A model generated the notes under the pieces. It saw only the letters and a program-made list of their open reading frames with translations. It searched no databases and had not been told where the DNA came from. DNA of 64,000 nt from Anarhynchus alexandrinus. Its lineage: Eukaryota; Chordata; Aves; Charadriiformes; Charadriidae. A program made the position numbers and the translations under genes. Below are positions 13,801 through 27,095 of this stretch, piece after piece. Within the stretch, counting starts at the first letter, position 1. Each line of letters opens with the position of its first letter. The stretch is from contig VUYV01000010.1 in assembly GCA_008711295.1 (NCBI GenBank), forward strand, positions 5,580,522 to 5,644,521, read 5' to 3'.

Positions 13801-16800
13801 GACATCCAGGTCTAGGAGTCTCTAAACCGCCCATTGCCCTAATGGAGCAGGTACATCAGGGCAGGATCCTCCTGCCCATGCCAGGGCATCGTCCCCTTTC
13901 CCAGAGCCCCAGCTGCCCACACAGAGGCTGGTGACAGCCCGGGCAGAGCCAGGACCAGCTGCAGTGCCTGTGCAGGGGCTTACACATGCAGCACCGGGGC
14001 TTTGCTGCATGGACATGGAGGAAGGGAAAAGCCTGAGAAGCAGCAGAGGCGAGACCCTCAGTTTGGACATCATTAACTACAGCTCCATCATAAGCCATTC
14101 CGAGAGGCTGAAGTGAGTCTCCCGTTGAAGCAAGCCACAGATGTGCTGCTGGGGGAAGATGGAGCTCAAGCTAAGCGAGGCCTCGGCATCCGACTCTCGC
14201 TGGGAGATGAGGAGGCAGAGGCAGCTGCCCGGGAAGTCAGACAGAGCCCGAGGGTTGGCACTGAGCACGGAGAGAAAAGGGCAGTGGCATTTGGAAAGAA
14301 AAAAAGCAAATCGCAGGTTCGCTTTTTCCTTGATGTGTGTGGGCTTAATTGCTGGCCTTTGAAGTTCAGCTCTTCCCAAGACTGTTGGCTTACGGACAGG
14401 CTGAGCAGGACACTGAAGGAATCCCTGTGCCGCACTCAGGTTTCCCGCATGCAAGCAAAGCCTGCAGACCCTGCCTGCCTCTCACCCAGGCTGCTGCCCA
14501 TGCTGGGCTTTTTCAGGGGTCTGCAAGCCATGCAGCTGGACTGGGAGGCTCTGTGCCAAGCAGAAAATACCTGCTCCTCCATCTTTGTGTCCCTGGAGTT
14601 TGCATCCAGATGTTTGCTACTTAGCTGTGAATTGAAATCAACTCAGAGCCCTCAAACCAGACAGCTGCCCTGGAGCTGGCAGTGCCTGTTCTCTGCAGCA
14701 CAGCCCATCCCCAAGTTGATCTCCAGCTGCTGAGTGCGAGAGAAGCTGATGAACAGGGTAAGTGGGGAAAAAACAGTTTTGCAATTAGATGATTATCTTG
14801 GCCTTGGAAAACCTGGATTCAATTCCCCATCTGCTCCGGGCTCCCTGGGAGCCCATCATGCAGCCTCTTTGTATCTCCATCACTGCCTGAGCCACAGAGG
14901 GTAGGGCAGCAGGAACTGGGCTGCTTTGGCTTGGAAAAAAATACTCAAGCAAGAAAGGAGGAATTCTTATTCCTTCTAATGAAAGATAACAGAAAGAAAG
15001 ATAACAATGAAAGAAAAAAAAATGGATTTATCCCAGAGCCAACGTGACATGAAAAAGCTACATTAAATGAGGATGGGCCCAGAAAATAGGAACCACAAGC
15101 ACAATGCAGGAGGAATTTAAACTTCCTGATCATCAAAGCAAAGGTTTCAAGCATCAAGTATAACCTAAAAATAATAATAATTAAAAAAAGCAAAGGGAAG
15201 AGTGATCAGGGGCATGACAGAGCGCTGCTGCCCGGGGAGTGAGAGAGCACAGACCCTCCTCCACGGCACAGCTTCTCGCATGCACACCCGCACGTGCGCA
15301 CACGCGCATCTGCACGACCCCTTCTGCTGCCTCCGACGGGGTGGGCACGAGGGGAGGCAGGAAGATCACAGGCACACGCTCTTCAAAGGAGAATTAGTCA
15401 TCAGAGGTAGCGGCAGAGGAAGGAAACCTCAGGTACGAGGTCAGACGTGCACAAGCAGACAGGGCTGCTGGAAAAGCTCTGAGCACTCACTGCAGATCTA
15501 AGAGCCCTCCTGGCATCCGCGCGAGCAGGACAAGAGGTGCAGTTCCCTGGGGTAAACGCCTCTACAGCAACATAGGAGATAAGAAATTTCAACCCTCCTG
15601 GAAAACACTGCACAGCTCGGCTTTCTGCCATCCTTGAAGGCTGCCGTAGCTGGCCAAACTCGGAGCCTTCCCTGGTGCGGTTAATAAAAATCTTACTCTG
15701 TTCTTTGCAGGATCCCCAGGAGGGATGGGCTCTAGAGAGTGCAGCAAAGCTCTCCCCCAACATGGGTCTCTGCTGGATTGCTCCTCACCCCTGAGTCAGT
15801 GATCCCATCTGCTCCCTGCTAGGCAGAGCCTTGAAGATGGAGAGACTTGGGGCACTGGGAGGAAAGCTGGCCCAGTGGGGCTGCCCGGGGCATCGATGGC
15901 AAGTTACAAACGCATGCAGTCTTAGTTTCTCTTGGCACAGAGCTGTGACCACAAGCCAGGACCCGCTACAGCAGGAGATGATAATCATCATCTCCGAGAG
16001 CCAAAGTGTATCAGGGCATTCGCGTCACTTGAGATTAGCTGGCTGTTTAACATCTGCACAGATTTCTCTCTCCACCTCCACATAACACCCCTCACGCAGC
16101 TATGAAACTCATTTAATTCCCTTCCAAGAAAGGCTGAGTTGGAAATGTCACACTTTGTATATCATAGCACAATTCCTACGATGAAACACTCAGCCTAAAT
16201 GGCAATATCGGACTCTGGTGCTATTTGAAGGCCAGTAAGCTAAAACACCTTATGCTGCTTTTTAAAAATAGCTTACAAGAGGATTACCAAGTTTCATAAG
16301 CACACAGTTACTCTCTTGTTAATAGTCAGAAGTTGACTGTTGTTTTCCCGTTCAAAGGTGCTTCCCTTGCCACGCAGCTCAGCGGGGAGAGCACGCAAGC
16401 AGACGCAATGGGAAGGAAGCGTTTACACATGCTAATGACTTCCACCAAAGGAGCACAAGTACTAACGGGGAAACTGTGCTAAAAAGACAACACATCACTT
16501 CCTTGGCTGTCCCTGTTTGGTCATCACAAGGAACTTTGTGCTTAGAGCCATGGGTGAGGCTGGGGATGGCCTTCCCGGCCCCACGGGAAAGCCAAGGCAT
16601 GAATGAAGGGAAGATGCGATGGCTTGGACCACAGAGGCAGAAGCCATTTGGTAGCGGCACCATTTCGGCACCACACTGGCCCAAGGGGCTGAGGGCAGAC
16701 ACAGGCCCTTTCCCATTCCCAGCAATGTGGGTTGGGGGCCCAGAGCCCTTCCAGGTGCTGTTCAGGCCATTTCACCGTGCGCATCTCTCTCCATGCCAGC

Positions 16801-19800
16801 ACAGGTTTCCTAAGTTCACATGGGGCCCTGTTTATTTTTCTTTTTCTTTTTTTTTTTTTTTTTAAATCTACTATTGTATTAAGAAGTGTTTTTCTTTTGG
16901 CAAAGGTTACTGTGAGGCCAACGCTGAGCGGAGTCTCCTGCCTTCCATCACCGCTACAACCTCTGAGCAGGAGCTTAGCTCGGCCAACACCGCTTATCTT
17001 CAATGAAGGCAGGCTTGTATTTCCACCGCCATATAAAAGATAGATCCCGGCGCTCCCCCTCTCCCCCGGTGCATTCTTTGAAATGCCACCCAGGCCTTGT
17101 TATTGCTGGGAGGTTGGAGAGGAAGGGATTAACTGCCTCAGGCTGCATTAGGCTTTATTTGTCTAAGCAGCCAAGGGCGAGGAACGGCCATAAATATTGT
17201 GAATCGCCAAGCGTTGTGGAGGGGCAACATTGGGCAACGCAGGCACCACGGTGGTGGGCATTGCGTCTTGGGCTGGGCGCAATTCTGGTGTGACCAATGT
17301 TGGAAAGGTTCCTACCCCGTACAACACAGGAGGTTTGGGGGACATCAAGACCCATCCTCATGTGTTCAAACTGGAGACATCAAGCTACCACCCATGCCTT
17401 CTGGTTGCCTGCGTTAGTCCTTGTAGCACACGAGCAACCAAATGCGGTGGGTCTACCTGACCAAATGAGAAAATGCCACCACAACACCGCCACCCAAGGG
17501 GACACATACTGGGGTCTGAGCCTGTCTGCCCAGAACGGGGTGGTATGGGGTATCCCGTGGCTCTCCTTCACTTGCACACTGGGACATCATGGCACAGAGA
17601 GGAGATGAAGAACAGGGTATGACCCGATCCCATTCCAGCACTGGTGGTACCACCAGAGCCAGCGCTTACAGACAGCAGCCTGTATGAACCTTCTGAATCT
17701 GATAGGTTGGCAACAACCAACAATCCAAATGAGGAGTCATCAGGCCCAGATGCACGCTACATTAGCTAAATTGCTTTACAAAGGCGTCGCTGGATAACTC
17801 CGTTTGCAGGCAAAGTGGTTGCTTCTCCCATGTTTCATTCCAGCACAAGGACGACGCACTGCCTGCCCAGCGGCACGGAGAGTTTCTTGGTGTGAATACA
17901 AGCATCTCCCGTGGGAGCATCCCACACTGCAGCCGGCCCCCACACTTTTGGGACATGCCGTTAAACTTCTGCCCTTTGCTTCCCAAGGGCTGAGCACTGC
18001 AGCATGATGAAGGGATGATGGCCACTTAGACCAAATTACACCTCACTGGGGACTCTGCTCAGGCTGGGACAACCCAGCACGTGAGTGATGGATTTCTGTG
18101 GGCACTGGATGCCGTCACCTCTGCTGGATGCAATTTTGCTTGCTGCCATCACTCTGAGCCGGCAGTTTCCAAATCTGAGTATAAACCACAATTCGTGCCC
18201 AACCTTCTTGCCTCAGTAAATATCAAGATTTACTGTTGTCCATGGAAACTATTGACTTGACCCTGACTTCTTTCAGTATTTATTTTTTTAGGTCACTGTA
18301 TCTAACATCCATCTCAGCAGATGCCAGTATTTCAGAAATGGGGAAAACAAGTCACAGACAGAGAGCCAAGCCCGGAGCCGAACCTCACTGTCAGCTCACA
18401 CGTGTGTGTCTGTGCAGACAAGTACATGCTTCCCCCAGCCAACGTGGGACCTTCCCCATGCGGGGAAACCAATGGAGGATTTTCCAGGCTCTGCTACGCA
18501 GCCCTGCGCTTTTTGTAGCTTTTGGGGGATAACACATGAAACCAGTAAACCTTTTACAAACTTCCCTGCTGCATGAAGAGCACACGTGCCTCTCTAACTC
18601 AGCTGATGGAGGACCAAAACACTCTGTGGGTCTCCGGGGTATTGTGAACGTGCAGACAGACCTTTCACAAACCTGTGGAGCCACTACCCAACTCGGGGCA
18701 CCCGGCTGGGCCCCGCGGGGTCTGCCGAGCCCTGTTAAACCCTGCCAGCAGCCAAAATGGTGATGCAGGATGGGTGCTTTTTGTCCCCAGAGGAAAGGGA
18801 CAGTGACCCAGGCAGGGGGCCTGGCTGCCATGGACGCTACTTGCTGGCTAGTGCCGGCCGCTCAGGAAAGCCATCATGAGCTTGCAAATTCTTTATAAGC
18901 TTCCCACGTGATACAATTACCCAGGGGCCAGATCCTGAAGCCCTTTCTTCTCTCTTTACTCAGACCAGTCTCCCACTGAAGTCATTGAGGCATTGGCCTA
19001 AATACAACTGCAGGACTTCAGGATTTGGCCCAGTAATAAAAACTTCCTTCCTTTGTCTACTGCTCACTCCGCATGATCCCACTACCTCCTGGCCGTGTCT
19101 CCCGAGACTGTGGCCATCAGTTGTTTTGGTTGATGCTGCTCTTTCATTTTACCCTTTGCCACGCTGTGCCTGTCCCTTCGTGCAGCTGCAAGCTGCCACA
19201 GCGGAGGGAGCCGGGGTGGCCGGCGAGGAAGAGGGTAGATTGCGGGGTGAAATGCAGCCTGGCAGAGGGGCATTGCCGGTCCTGGGGACACACATGCCTG
19301 TGGACACCATGCAGGCTGGGAGCACTGTCAGCCATCCCACGGGGACCTTCCCAAAGGCAATTCCTTAAACATCTCTTTGAGGATGGGATGGAGCACCTCC
19401 AAAAAAGCCTTTATCCCCCACTCCCCCACCCCTTCCCCCGCTGACTGTAGACCAAGCGCCTTCAGCTGTACACTGGAGTTTTACGTGAGGGGACTGGGTG
19501 AGATGAGTCCTCCCAGGAAGGTATAGCAGGAAGTTAACTCACCTCGCTGCAATGGCAACTATGCATCACGCTAGGAAGTGACACCATAAGAAACACGCAT
19601 GATTTTAAACAAATAACTTATGCTATGAATTTTCCTGCTTTTTCTCTCTCAGAATAGCCACGAGGATGCAAAGCCCTGTTATCCCCCGTGGGTACCACAT
19701 CCCCAGCACGGTCATCCAAAATATGCGCTGAGGTTTGGGGCAGGAGCTCCTGCTTCCTTCCCATGTCCACCAGCCTTGCACACACCTGTGGCACGGATAG

Positions 19801-22800
19801 AGCGATACATAAACACAAATACAGCAATTCCCTTTGCACCAGTCTCCCTGCCTCTGCTGCTCAATGACAGAAAGCAAACACAATAGGAGTTTGAACTTAG
19901 CTGAAGTGAGAAGCATTTGGTCCTGGGCTACCAGCATAGCTTGCTGACCTAAACCTCAATCCTGCAGCTCACGGATGCTCAGGTAGGTGACCTGGTCATA
20001 GAGCGGACTGCTCAGAAAGCACAGAAACAGCCCCTACGAGTTCCTGCTGAGGTCTTCAGTCATGCAGGGAGATTTTTAGTATTGCTCAGCTAAGACTAAA
20101 ATGGTGAGACACACACCTTGGAGCATGCATCTCTAACCACCCCTGGGAACACGAAATTCTGAGCCGCAGACGACCGGTGATCCCGGGGCTGCGAGGCTGT
20201 AGTATGGCCTTTGCATCCCAACACAAAGCACAGCGCATTGCACAGGGTGAAACTAAGTGTCCAATGTCCAGTCCAGTGGCAAGAGCTGCCTTGCTTAGGA
20301 CTTGCTCTTTAAAAAAATACAGTCCTGCTGTACATTCTGCCCTTTTTAAATACATTAATTGCCATGGAAACAATGCTCTTATTGGTATGGGAGCAGCCTG
20401 GTGGCCTCCACAGATGCAAGATAAAAATCAATGGATATATTGAAATACCGGCTGTATTTCAGGACCTTTTGTGGTTTTGGGGCTGGTCACCATGGGCACA
20501 CACATGAGAATGGCTCAGACTCTAGCAAGATGCCATCTTCTATGGAGAGAAAGCTGGGGACAATAAAACATGCGGTAACATCTCTCTTGCAGTGTCTATC
20601 TGCTCGGTCAGAGCATCCTTGTATGGAAGGTGCTCCCAGTACTGATGTGCATGCTCAGGTCCCGGCAGTGGCCATCACTCCCAGCTCCTGCTGATGCACC
20701 CCACTCCTGGCTGCCCTTCACATCCTCTTTGCCAGTGAGTGGAAAGCCTCACCTCGTCTCAGACCCACTTAGTAGGGTGGCTTTGCTCCATGCCTCCCCT
20801 CTCCCCATCCATGGCCCTTTCCACCAGCTCAGTTGCCTGACCGAAAAGAAGAAAAAAACCCAAAAAACCAATATAATATATACCTGCCATCACTTCTTGG
20901 CCTTGAAAGTCTTTTAAATAGCACTGAGAGGGTTTGTACACAAACCAGCACAAAGGGAAGGGCTGCCAGTGCTATTCCCTCCCTACCCGTGGCCGCCCAC
21001 GAAAACCTGGTGCAAAGGGCAGCCCCGGCTGCCCGGCTCTCCCCTCCCAGCGAGGAGCAGCGCTGCCCCGTTCCCTGCCGTGCCGCCCATCATAAAGGGG
21101 TCCCTGAGCTGTTATCAGGCAGTGACAGTTTCCGCCATCAGATTCCTCCTGTCCGTCAGGAAAGCTAAATAAGGAACGTCGTTCAGGCGGCTGCAGGAAG
21201 AGGGGAAATGCAGGGACATCCGGCCCAGCTGCCAATTTTTCCTTTCCCATGAACCACCACTGACCTCCGCCAAGGGAGAACCTGGACACCCAGCCTGGCA
21301 TCGGCACCGCTCGTCTGTGTTTAACCTTGCCCAAGGGGGATGCCCCGGCCCCTGGAGCCTTCCCCGGGCGGGCGGCCTCGCCGTGCTGTGCAGCGTGGCC
21401 ACGGTGGGATGGCACACGGGCGCTGCGTCACCGGCACTAGCACCGCAGACCGAGGCGGGCGGACTCAGGCGCACCGGCTGGCGTTCACCCAGCCAACTGG
21501 AGCCACGACCAGGAGAAGGCTTAACCCCCTCCGCGCCTGCATGCCGGTGGGTGGCTACACCTCGCATGGCAGCAACGGGTCCCAAAAGCATCATTGAGCT
21601 ACTCTGATGGCTTCCCTCTTTGCATGCACCGAGACCGGGAGCGGGGCCGAGCTTATTCTCTCGCTAAGTGCTCTGCAACCGCACTGGGGTTTTCCAGGCT
21701 CTGCTGAGAATTGTAACCAGCTCTGGACAGGCTGCTGCCGGCAGGTAAAATCTTATCTCCTCTTTCTCTCTGCTCACTCTAGGGCTCTGCCCACCAGTAA
21801 CGGAGGATAAAGACCTGGAGGGTGTACAACCTACTCGACCCTTTCTCATGGTCCTTCCTGGGGATAGCCTGGGGTCCTTGCTGCCTTTCACTGCATAAAA
21901 GCAGAGAAGGGGAGCAGCAGCCACCCGGTTATTACGTGCTCAGAGAAGAAGAGACAACAGCACTTGCTTGGAGTATCTCTTGCCTTTCCCCACCACCCTG
22001 TTCTCTGTGTTTCCCCAGTTTGGAGTCTTTCTCTGACCCCCTAAACCGATCCTCCCTCAGCACATGACGTCCGTCCCACGGCACCTCCAGGTTTGGCCCG
22101 CAAAGCCTGCGCTGGAGATCCTCGCCCTGGAAGGAGGGGGCAGAAACACGGCAAGAAAAACAATTCACACGTGGGAGAAGTTGTAAGGTGAAATACAAGT
22201 CACTGGCTGAAACCTGTTTCTGCTACCTCAGCAGGGAAACGACTCCAGGAGAGACTCCCCGCTTAATATCCTCAGCTTATAAAACTCAGTGGGAGTTTCG
22301 CCACCGGCCATGGCGGGGCCAGGTTTTCACCCTCCTTCTGCTGAACTTGCACCTAGAGATGGAGCGATTTGCCCGCAGCCGCTTAACAAAACGAGCGGTC
22401 ACGCTGGGCTCAAGGGCTCGTGCCTCCTCGCCGACTTGACCACAGGCCATCTCTACTTCCACTATTTTGCGTTAACAATGAGGTACCGCAGATGGGCAAT
22501 AATACTGTGTGCCGAAAACATCAGAACTATTTTGACCAGAGAGAAAAAGCCCCCCTGGGACCCGACTAACCCTCTCTTTTAACTACATGAAACAAGAAAC
22601 AAAGGTCTGGGATAGCCAGAGGCAATAAAAACCCTGGAATTCATTTAACCAGTCACTAGATGCCAGTGCAGCTGCAGCAGTATTTCTTTTCTTAATGAAG
22701 GACAAAAGACAATTCCAGCTCTGGCCTAGGGCAAGGCTCAGCTCTGGCCTCCCCAGCAGACACTGGCGTGCACCAAGCGGTCGCAGAGCCCCCCATGGCA

Positions 22801-25800
22801 CCCGGTTGGCATGGGACCCTCCAGGGACTGTGTGCCCAGCTCCCCACTGCCCACTGCCCAGGCAGAGATTTGCAGGAGCTGCCTGGTGCAGGTCAAGGTG
22901 AAACGTAGTGCCGGGCACCTTTGGCTCGCAGTTTGGGGTGGGAAAGGGGACCTTCAGCTTTAACCACCTGTGGATTTTTTCCTTGCAAACCCACATATTT
23001 TTTCACGCACGACTGCTTTTGGGCCCAGGCAAATGTCTAACACCCACAAGTCCCCGTGGTGACAAGCTCCACCGCTGCACGGTGGCGTGCAACAAGCCAC
23101 TGGCCCCCTGCCACACTCCTCATCCTCCCAGCATGGACACCCACCAGGAACTGTCTTCTCCAGGCAAGCTGTGATTTTGCAGCCCTCTGTCACAATGACC
23201 CAGCCCGTCTTTCCCAGCGGAAGATCCCTGCGAAGTTTAGTCATTCCTCACACGGAAACCACCACGACCGCTGCTCCTCCGCTCCAGCTCCCCACCATCC
23301 ACGGGCAGTGCAGCCTGTGGGGTCCGGCCATCACAGGGCTTTCTGCTTCTCCCCACACCTGCAGGACCCCCCCAGCTTCCTCATCACCCTGGGCTTATTG
23401 CAGCTTTCTCCTTCCACTGGGTTTAAATACACAGCCCCCTCCCAAACTGGGGGTGAGGGAGCCCCCCGCCATGCCCCCATTGCTTGGGGCTGTTTCAGTC
23501 CAGCAGGCTGAATGCAAAGATGCCACGTTCAGTTGGAAACGCTACCGCTGTGCCAGCTCGAGTGGTTGGGGAGAAGGTGGATGAGGTGGGTGCTATCACC
23601 AGGACTCACGTTGCTCCCCAAAGCTGCTGAGAGCCAGGCAGACCCGTGGACCCGTCAAGAGCCCCCTCCTGCTCAGCAGCCACTCTGCAAAGTGAACTCC
23701 TGAGCATCGCAGATGCCCCATACGGCACTGGAGAAACTGCTGCCTGGCCACGGCCCCCTCCTGCCGCCTTTCCCGTGGGATCCCGCTCTCCCTTTCCCTC
23801 CCCAGGAACTGCCCCGGGACACCGGGAACAGCCTGTTCCCTCCTGGCTGACTGGGAGCACCTGCCCTTCCCACGCTTGCCCTGGAAAACACCGCACCAAC
23901 GCGGGGCCAAGAGACACCCCGGGGACAGCGATCCCACGTGGAGCATGCCCATGGGAGAGAGGCAGCGGAGTGGGGTGGGACACGCCGGAGGAAGCCCTCT
24001 CCCGCCTGGCCCACGCTGGCCGGGGACATTGTGCTGCTGGGGGAGTGTCCCCCCCCCGACCAGACGTCAAATTGAGCTCAGCAACAAACACCCTCGTGGC
24101 TGTTTGTGCAGGCAGCGAGCCGCGGGCTCGCATGGCCAAGCCAATTCCCAGGGCGGCAGTTGCAGCCCATTTATCCAAAATTGTCCCTAAGCAGACAGCG
24201 AGGCACAAGGGCCACAGCTGCCCCCTCCCCGGCAGCCCCCGGGGACCATGGGCTGCATCACTCCCATCACCCACCCTCCTCCCTGGAGGCCCTGGCTCTG
24301 CTTCATCACTAACAAGCGACTGGGTTAAGCCAGAGCGGGGTTTGTTGCGCGCTCGTGGGCTTTTACATGAAAGGGTGTTGCTGAAATGGCCCATGTTTAT
24401 TACTTGCAATAAAGCAACTGCTTCAAATCCCAGCTGCGAAGGCGAATGTTGCTGCTGGCATGGTCAGCGCGGGGCTGTCCGAGCACCCGGCCGGGGAGGT
24501 CTGCGTGATCTTAGGGGAGGGCAGGCAGTGGCAGCCAACGTAATCGGCTCAGGTCCTACACAAGCAAAAGGCATATGCTCTTGAAAGCCGCCAGCCAGAG
24601 TCCCCAACGGGATTATTTGGCTGTGGGGTGGTCAGCGCTGCTCTGTGCCCAGAGCACGGCGGCTCAGGGAGCACACGCTTTCATTGCCATCCACAAAGGG
24701 TTACCGCGAGGTGCCTGAGGGTGCTGGGGCTGAACCTCCACCTGCTCCCCCCATCCCACCACCTGCAAAGGGCAGCTCCCCAACTCCACTCCATCCTGGG
24801 AGCACTGCAGGGCTGGGACTTAGGGAGAGCCTGTGTGGTCTTACACACAGCATCCCCTCCTAGCACTGGCCTGTTTAAGCAGGTGCCAGGGTGCAGGAAC
24901 AAGCAGGATGCAGGACCCAGAGCCAGAAGAAAACCTTTCATGATCCTGAGGTGAGTTTTTCACCCTTCACAGGTGGAACAGTCTCACACGCCCATCCCTG
25001 CTTCCAAGGGGAGCAAATATTCGCACCCAGTTGGGATTGTGGCTAACGAGGAATCTGTGGATCCTTTACACAGTGACAAATTGGTCTCAGGTAGAACAGA
25101 AGAGGCAGCAAATCCCCAGGGTACAGTCCCCCACTTGAGCTCCGCATCGTCCTTCGTCGCTGCACTAATCAGGCAGTGCTGGAGAGCTTCAAAGCTCTGC
25201 GCAGCCCTGTGCTGACGAGGCCCACACATCACACAGCCGTGCTGGCCACAGCCTCCCAGGCACCGCTCCCTGCACCTCCGGGAGATGAAAGAACCTGAGA
25301 ACAGCTACACGATGCTTTACAAATTGCTAACAAGAGAGCTTTAAACAGCCGCAGCTCCCACCGCGATGCCACCAGCAGCAGGTCTCTTTCTGCCCTGGCT
25401 CCCAGAGCTCCTCCTGAGCTTCCAGCACCCAGTGGGTCCTTCAGCCCCACAGCACTGGAGCCATCGGCAGCATTTTGTGCAGAGCAGGATGACAGTGCCG
25501 CTGCCGGTGATGCTGTCCCTACCGCACCTCTGCGGCCAGACCTGCAGCCCTCCAGTGAGCTCACTTCAACGATGGCAGCAAACCCCGTCGGTGACAGTGA
25601 GTCACTCAGCTGAGACTACAGAAAATTCTATTTATGCTCCCAAAATTCATCTCCCCACATTGCAAGCTTTCCAGCGTTACTAACTTTCTGTCGGTCTTGC
25701 TCTGATCTGGGCTGTAAATGCTTCACTCGTTCAAGCAGGAGCTTCCCTGCAGGAAGCTGGTGGGGTTGGTGCCCCGTCCCCGCTGCCCTGGCAGTGCCCA

Positions 25801-26823
25801 CCCAGCTTTGCTCTGCCCCGCGGTCTCTGCTCTCTAGAAGGGCACCGCAGCCCCATCTCTGCCGTGGTCCCACATCCACCTGACCCAAGCCATGGCCAGG
25901 GGGTTCAGCTCGCTGCCCAACAGCCTTTTGCCCCAGAAGCGCTAATGGAAGGAAAAGCATTTCACCAGGATCTGCCTTGGGTGATTTCCCAGGCAGACCA
26001 GAGCTGCCAGCGACGGGCAGGGAGAGGCAGCCTGGACGGCATCGCATGGACCACCGCCTCCATGCGCCTTCCTCCCCAACGTGCTGCCCAGCGCTCACAA
26101 ATTAATGACTCTGTACATGAAAAAAATAAACAAACAGAGCAGGGAGCCGGTCTCCAGGCTGCCCTCCCGGCCGGGCGCTTCCCTGCACAGAGAAATCCCT
26201 CCCGCAAGAGTCCGACGCGGTTTCTCCCTGTTAACAGCGAGCACACCCGTGGCACGGGCACGGCGTGGGCTCACCCGCGGCCTGGGACCCCGCAGGGACG
26301 GCAGCAGGGTCCTCCCGTCCCGTCCTCTCGCTGCGGGGACGCTGTCACAGCCGTCGGGGACACCCGGGCGGGTACCACGGCACAGCCCCGTCGGGGATGG
26401 GGGATCCCGGGGAGAGCTGTGCCGGGGCTGGGAGACCCCGGGGTGGGCTGTGTCAGTCCTCGTCGGGGCTGCGGGACCCCGGGGTGGGCTCTGTCGGGAC
26501 TGGGGGACCCCACGACCGGCTGCGTCGGTCCCCGTCGGGGCTGGGGGAACCCGGGGCGGGCAACGCCGGTCCCCGTCGGGGCTGGGGGGAGCCAGGGGCG
26601 AGCAACGCCGGGTCCCGGCACATCTCCGTCCGGGATGAGGGACGCCGCGGCAGGCAGTGCGGGTCCCCGCAGGGTCTGAGGGACACACGGGAGGGCAGCG
26701 CCGGGTCCCGCCGGGTCCCGTCCCGTCCCGCCGGGGCAGCCCCCATCCCTATCCCCATCCCGGCCGCAGGTGCGGAGCGGGGCGGGCGGCAGAGCGGGCA
26801 GCCCGCAGCGCCGCGGCTCTCAC
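4812..26823 (-). other. FLT4: FLT4 intron 1 (about 22 kb)
   Basis: The complete first intron lies between the signal-peptide exon and exon 2. Many open frames cross it, some over 200 codons (for example near 8.2-8.9 kb and 23.6-24.6 kb), but they occur on both strands over the same bases, look compositional and show no recognisable domain. Simple sequence includes an A/G-rich tract near 5700-5740, a (CAA)n-(CAG)n run at 6527-6557, a pyrimidine/T tract at 16831-16863 and A-rich tracts at about 14980-15022 and 15167-15192. GC-rich patches occur near 6.1-6.7, 21.0-21.5 and 23.7-24.3 kb. A large first intron of an endothelial receptor gene is a usual place for enhancers, but function cannot be shown here. 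The GC-rich minisatellite near the exon 1 end is listed separately. Confidence 0.8.
26385..26610. repeat. GC-rich minisatellite at the 5' end of FLT4 intron 1
   Basis: This is an irregular tandem array built on a core like GTCGGGGCTGGGGGACCCCG. Core copies start near 26389, 26421, 26461, 26492, 26533 and 26574, so spacing is 31-41 bases with an alternating 72-base higher-order period in the first four copies. The GGGACCCCGGGG-type centre is partly self-complementary. The long open frames that cross this block on both strands are by-products of the repeat. It lies 0.2-0.5 kb inside intron 1. Confidence 0.8.
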
Positions 26824-26881
26824 CTGCCTCCGAGACAATGCCGAGCCAGAGCCAGAGGGGCAGCGTACAAACTCTCTTCAT
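26824..26881 (-). CDS. FLT4: FLT4 (VEGFR-3) coding exon 1, signal peptide
   Basis: This is the first coding exon of vascular endothelial growth factor receptor 3, the receptor tyrosine kinase for VEGF-C/D that drives lymphatic and venous endothelial growth. Read on the minus strand, ATG at 26881-26879 begins MKRVCTLPLWLWLGIVSEA, a typical signal peptide with a short basic start and a Leu/Trp-rich core. The exon ends after one base of the next codon, at a GTGAGAG donor (26823-26817). It carries 58 coding bases in phase 1 and joins exon 2 in frame, giving a junction Asp followed by the mature N-terminus [10 protein letters not shown]. That N-terminus matches the vertebrate VEGFR-3 pattern (human [17 protein letters not shown], from memory). 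The exon sits in a CpG-rich block, as expected for a promoter-proximal exon. The transcription start cannot be placed from sequence alone. Confidence 0.93.
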
Positions 26882-26905
26882 CTCCGGCGCTGCGGGCAGG
26901 TCCGT

Positions 26906-26935
26906 GCGGGGCGATGCGGAGCGGGGCGATGCGGA
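26906..26935. repeat. 15-bp exact tandem duplication in presumed FLT4 5' UTR
   Basis: The 15-base unit GCGGGGCGATGCGGA occurs twice in direct succession (26906-26920 and 26921-26935), 25 bases upstream of the FLT4 ATG. On the FLT4 sense strand it reads TCCGCATCGCCCCGC twice and adds no upstream ATG. It is GC-rich and could add structure to the leader if it is transcribed. Confidence 0.85.
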
Positions 26936-27095
26936 GCCCCCCGCGCACCGAGCTCTGCTCCCGCCGCGCCCCAGCTGCGGCAGCGGGCGGCGGCGGGCGG
27001 GGAGCACCGGGGCCGCTTCCTTTTCCTCCGCCCGCCCGGGCCGCCCGCCGCCCTCCGNCTGCGCACCCCCGCACCTGCGTGGGTGTCCCGCAGCT

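Larger units (their letters stand above)
26200..27060 (-). promoter_or_regulatory. FLT4: CpG-rich FLT4 promoter / 5' UTR region
   Basis: Very GC- and CpG-rich sequence flanks FLT4 exon 1 on both sides, with several GGGCGG (Sp1-type) boxes around 26980-27003. No TATA box is seen at a plausible distance upstream (higher coordinates) of the ATG at 26881. This is the usual look of a CpG-island promoter. The limits given are by eye. One unresolved base (n) is at 27058. Confidence 0.6.

Noticed and set aside
23606..24584. Overlapping 267- and 312-codon frames on opposite strands in FLT4 intron 1
   Set aside because: They show GC-rich composition, no recognisable domain and both strands open over the same bases; they read as compositional noise.
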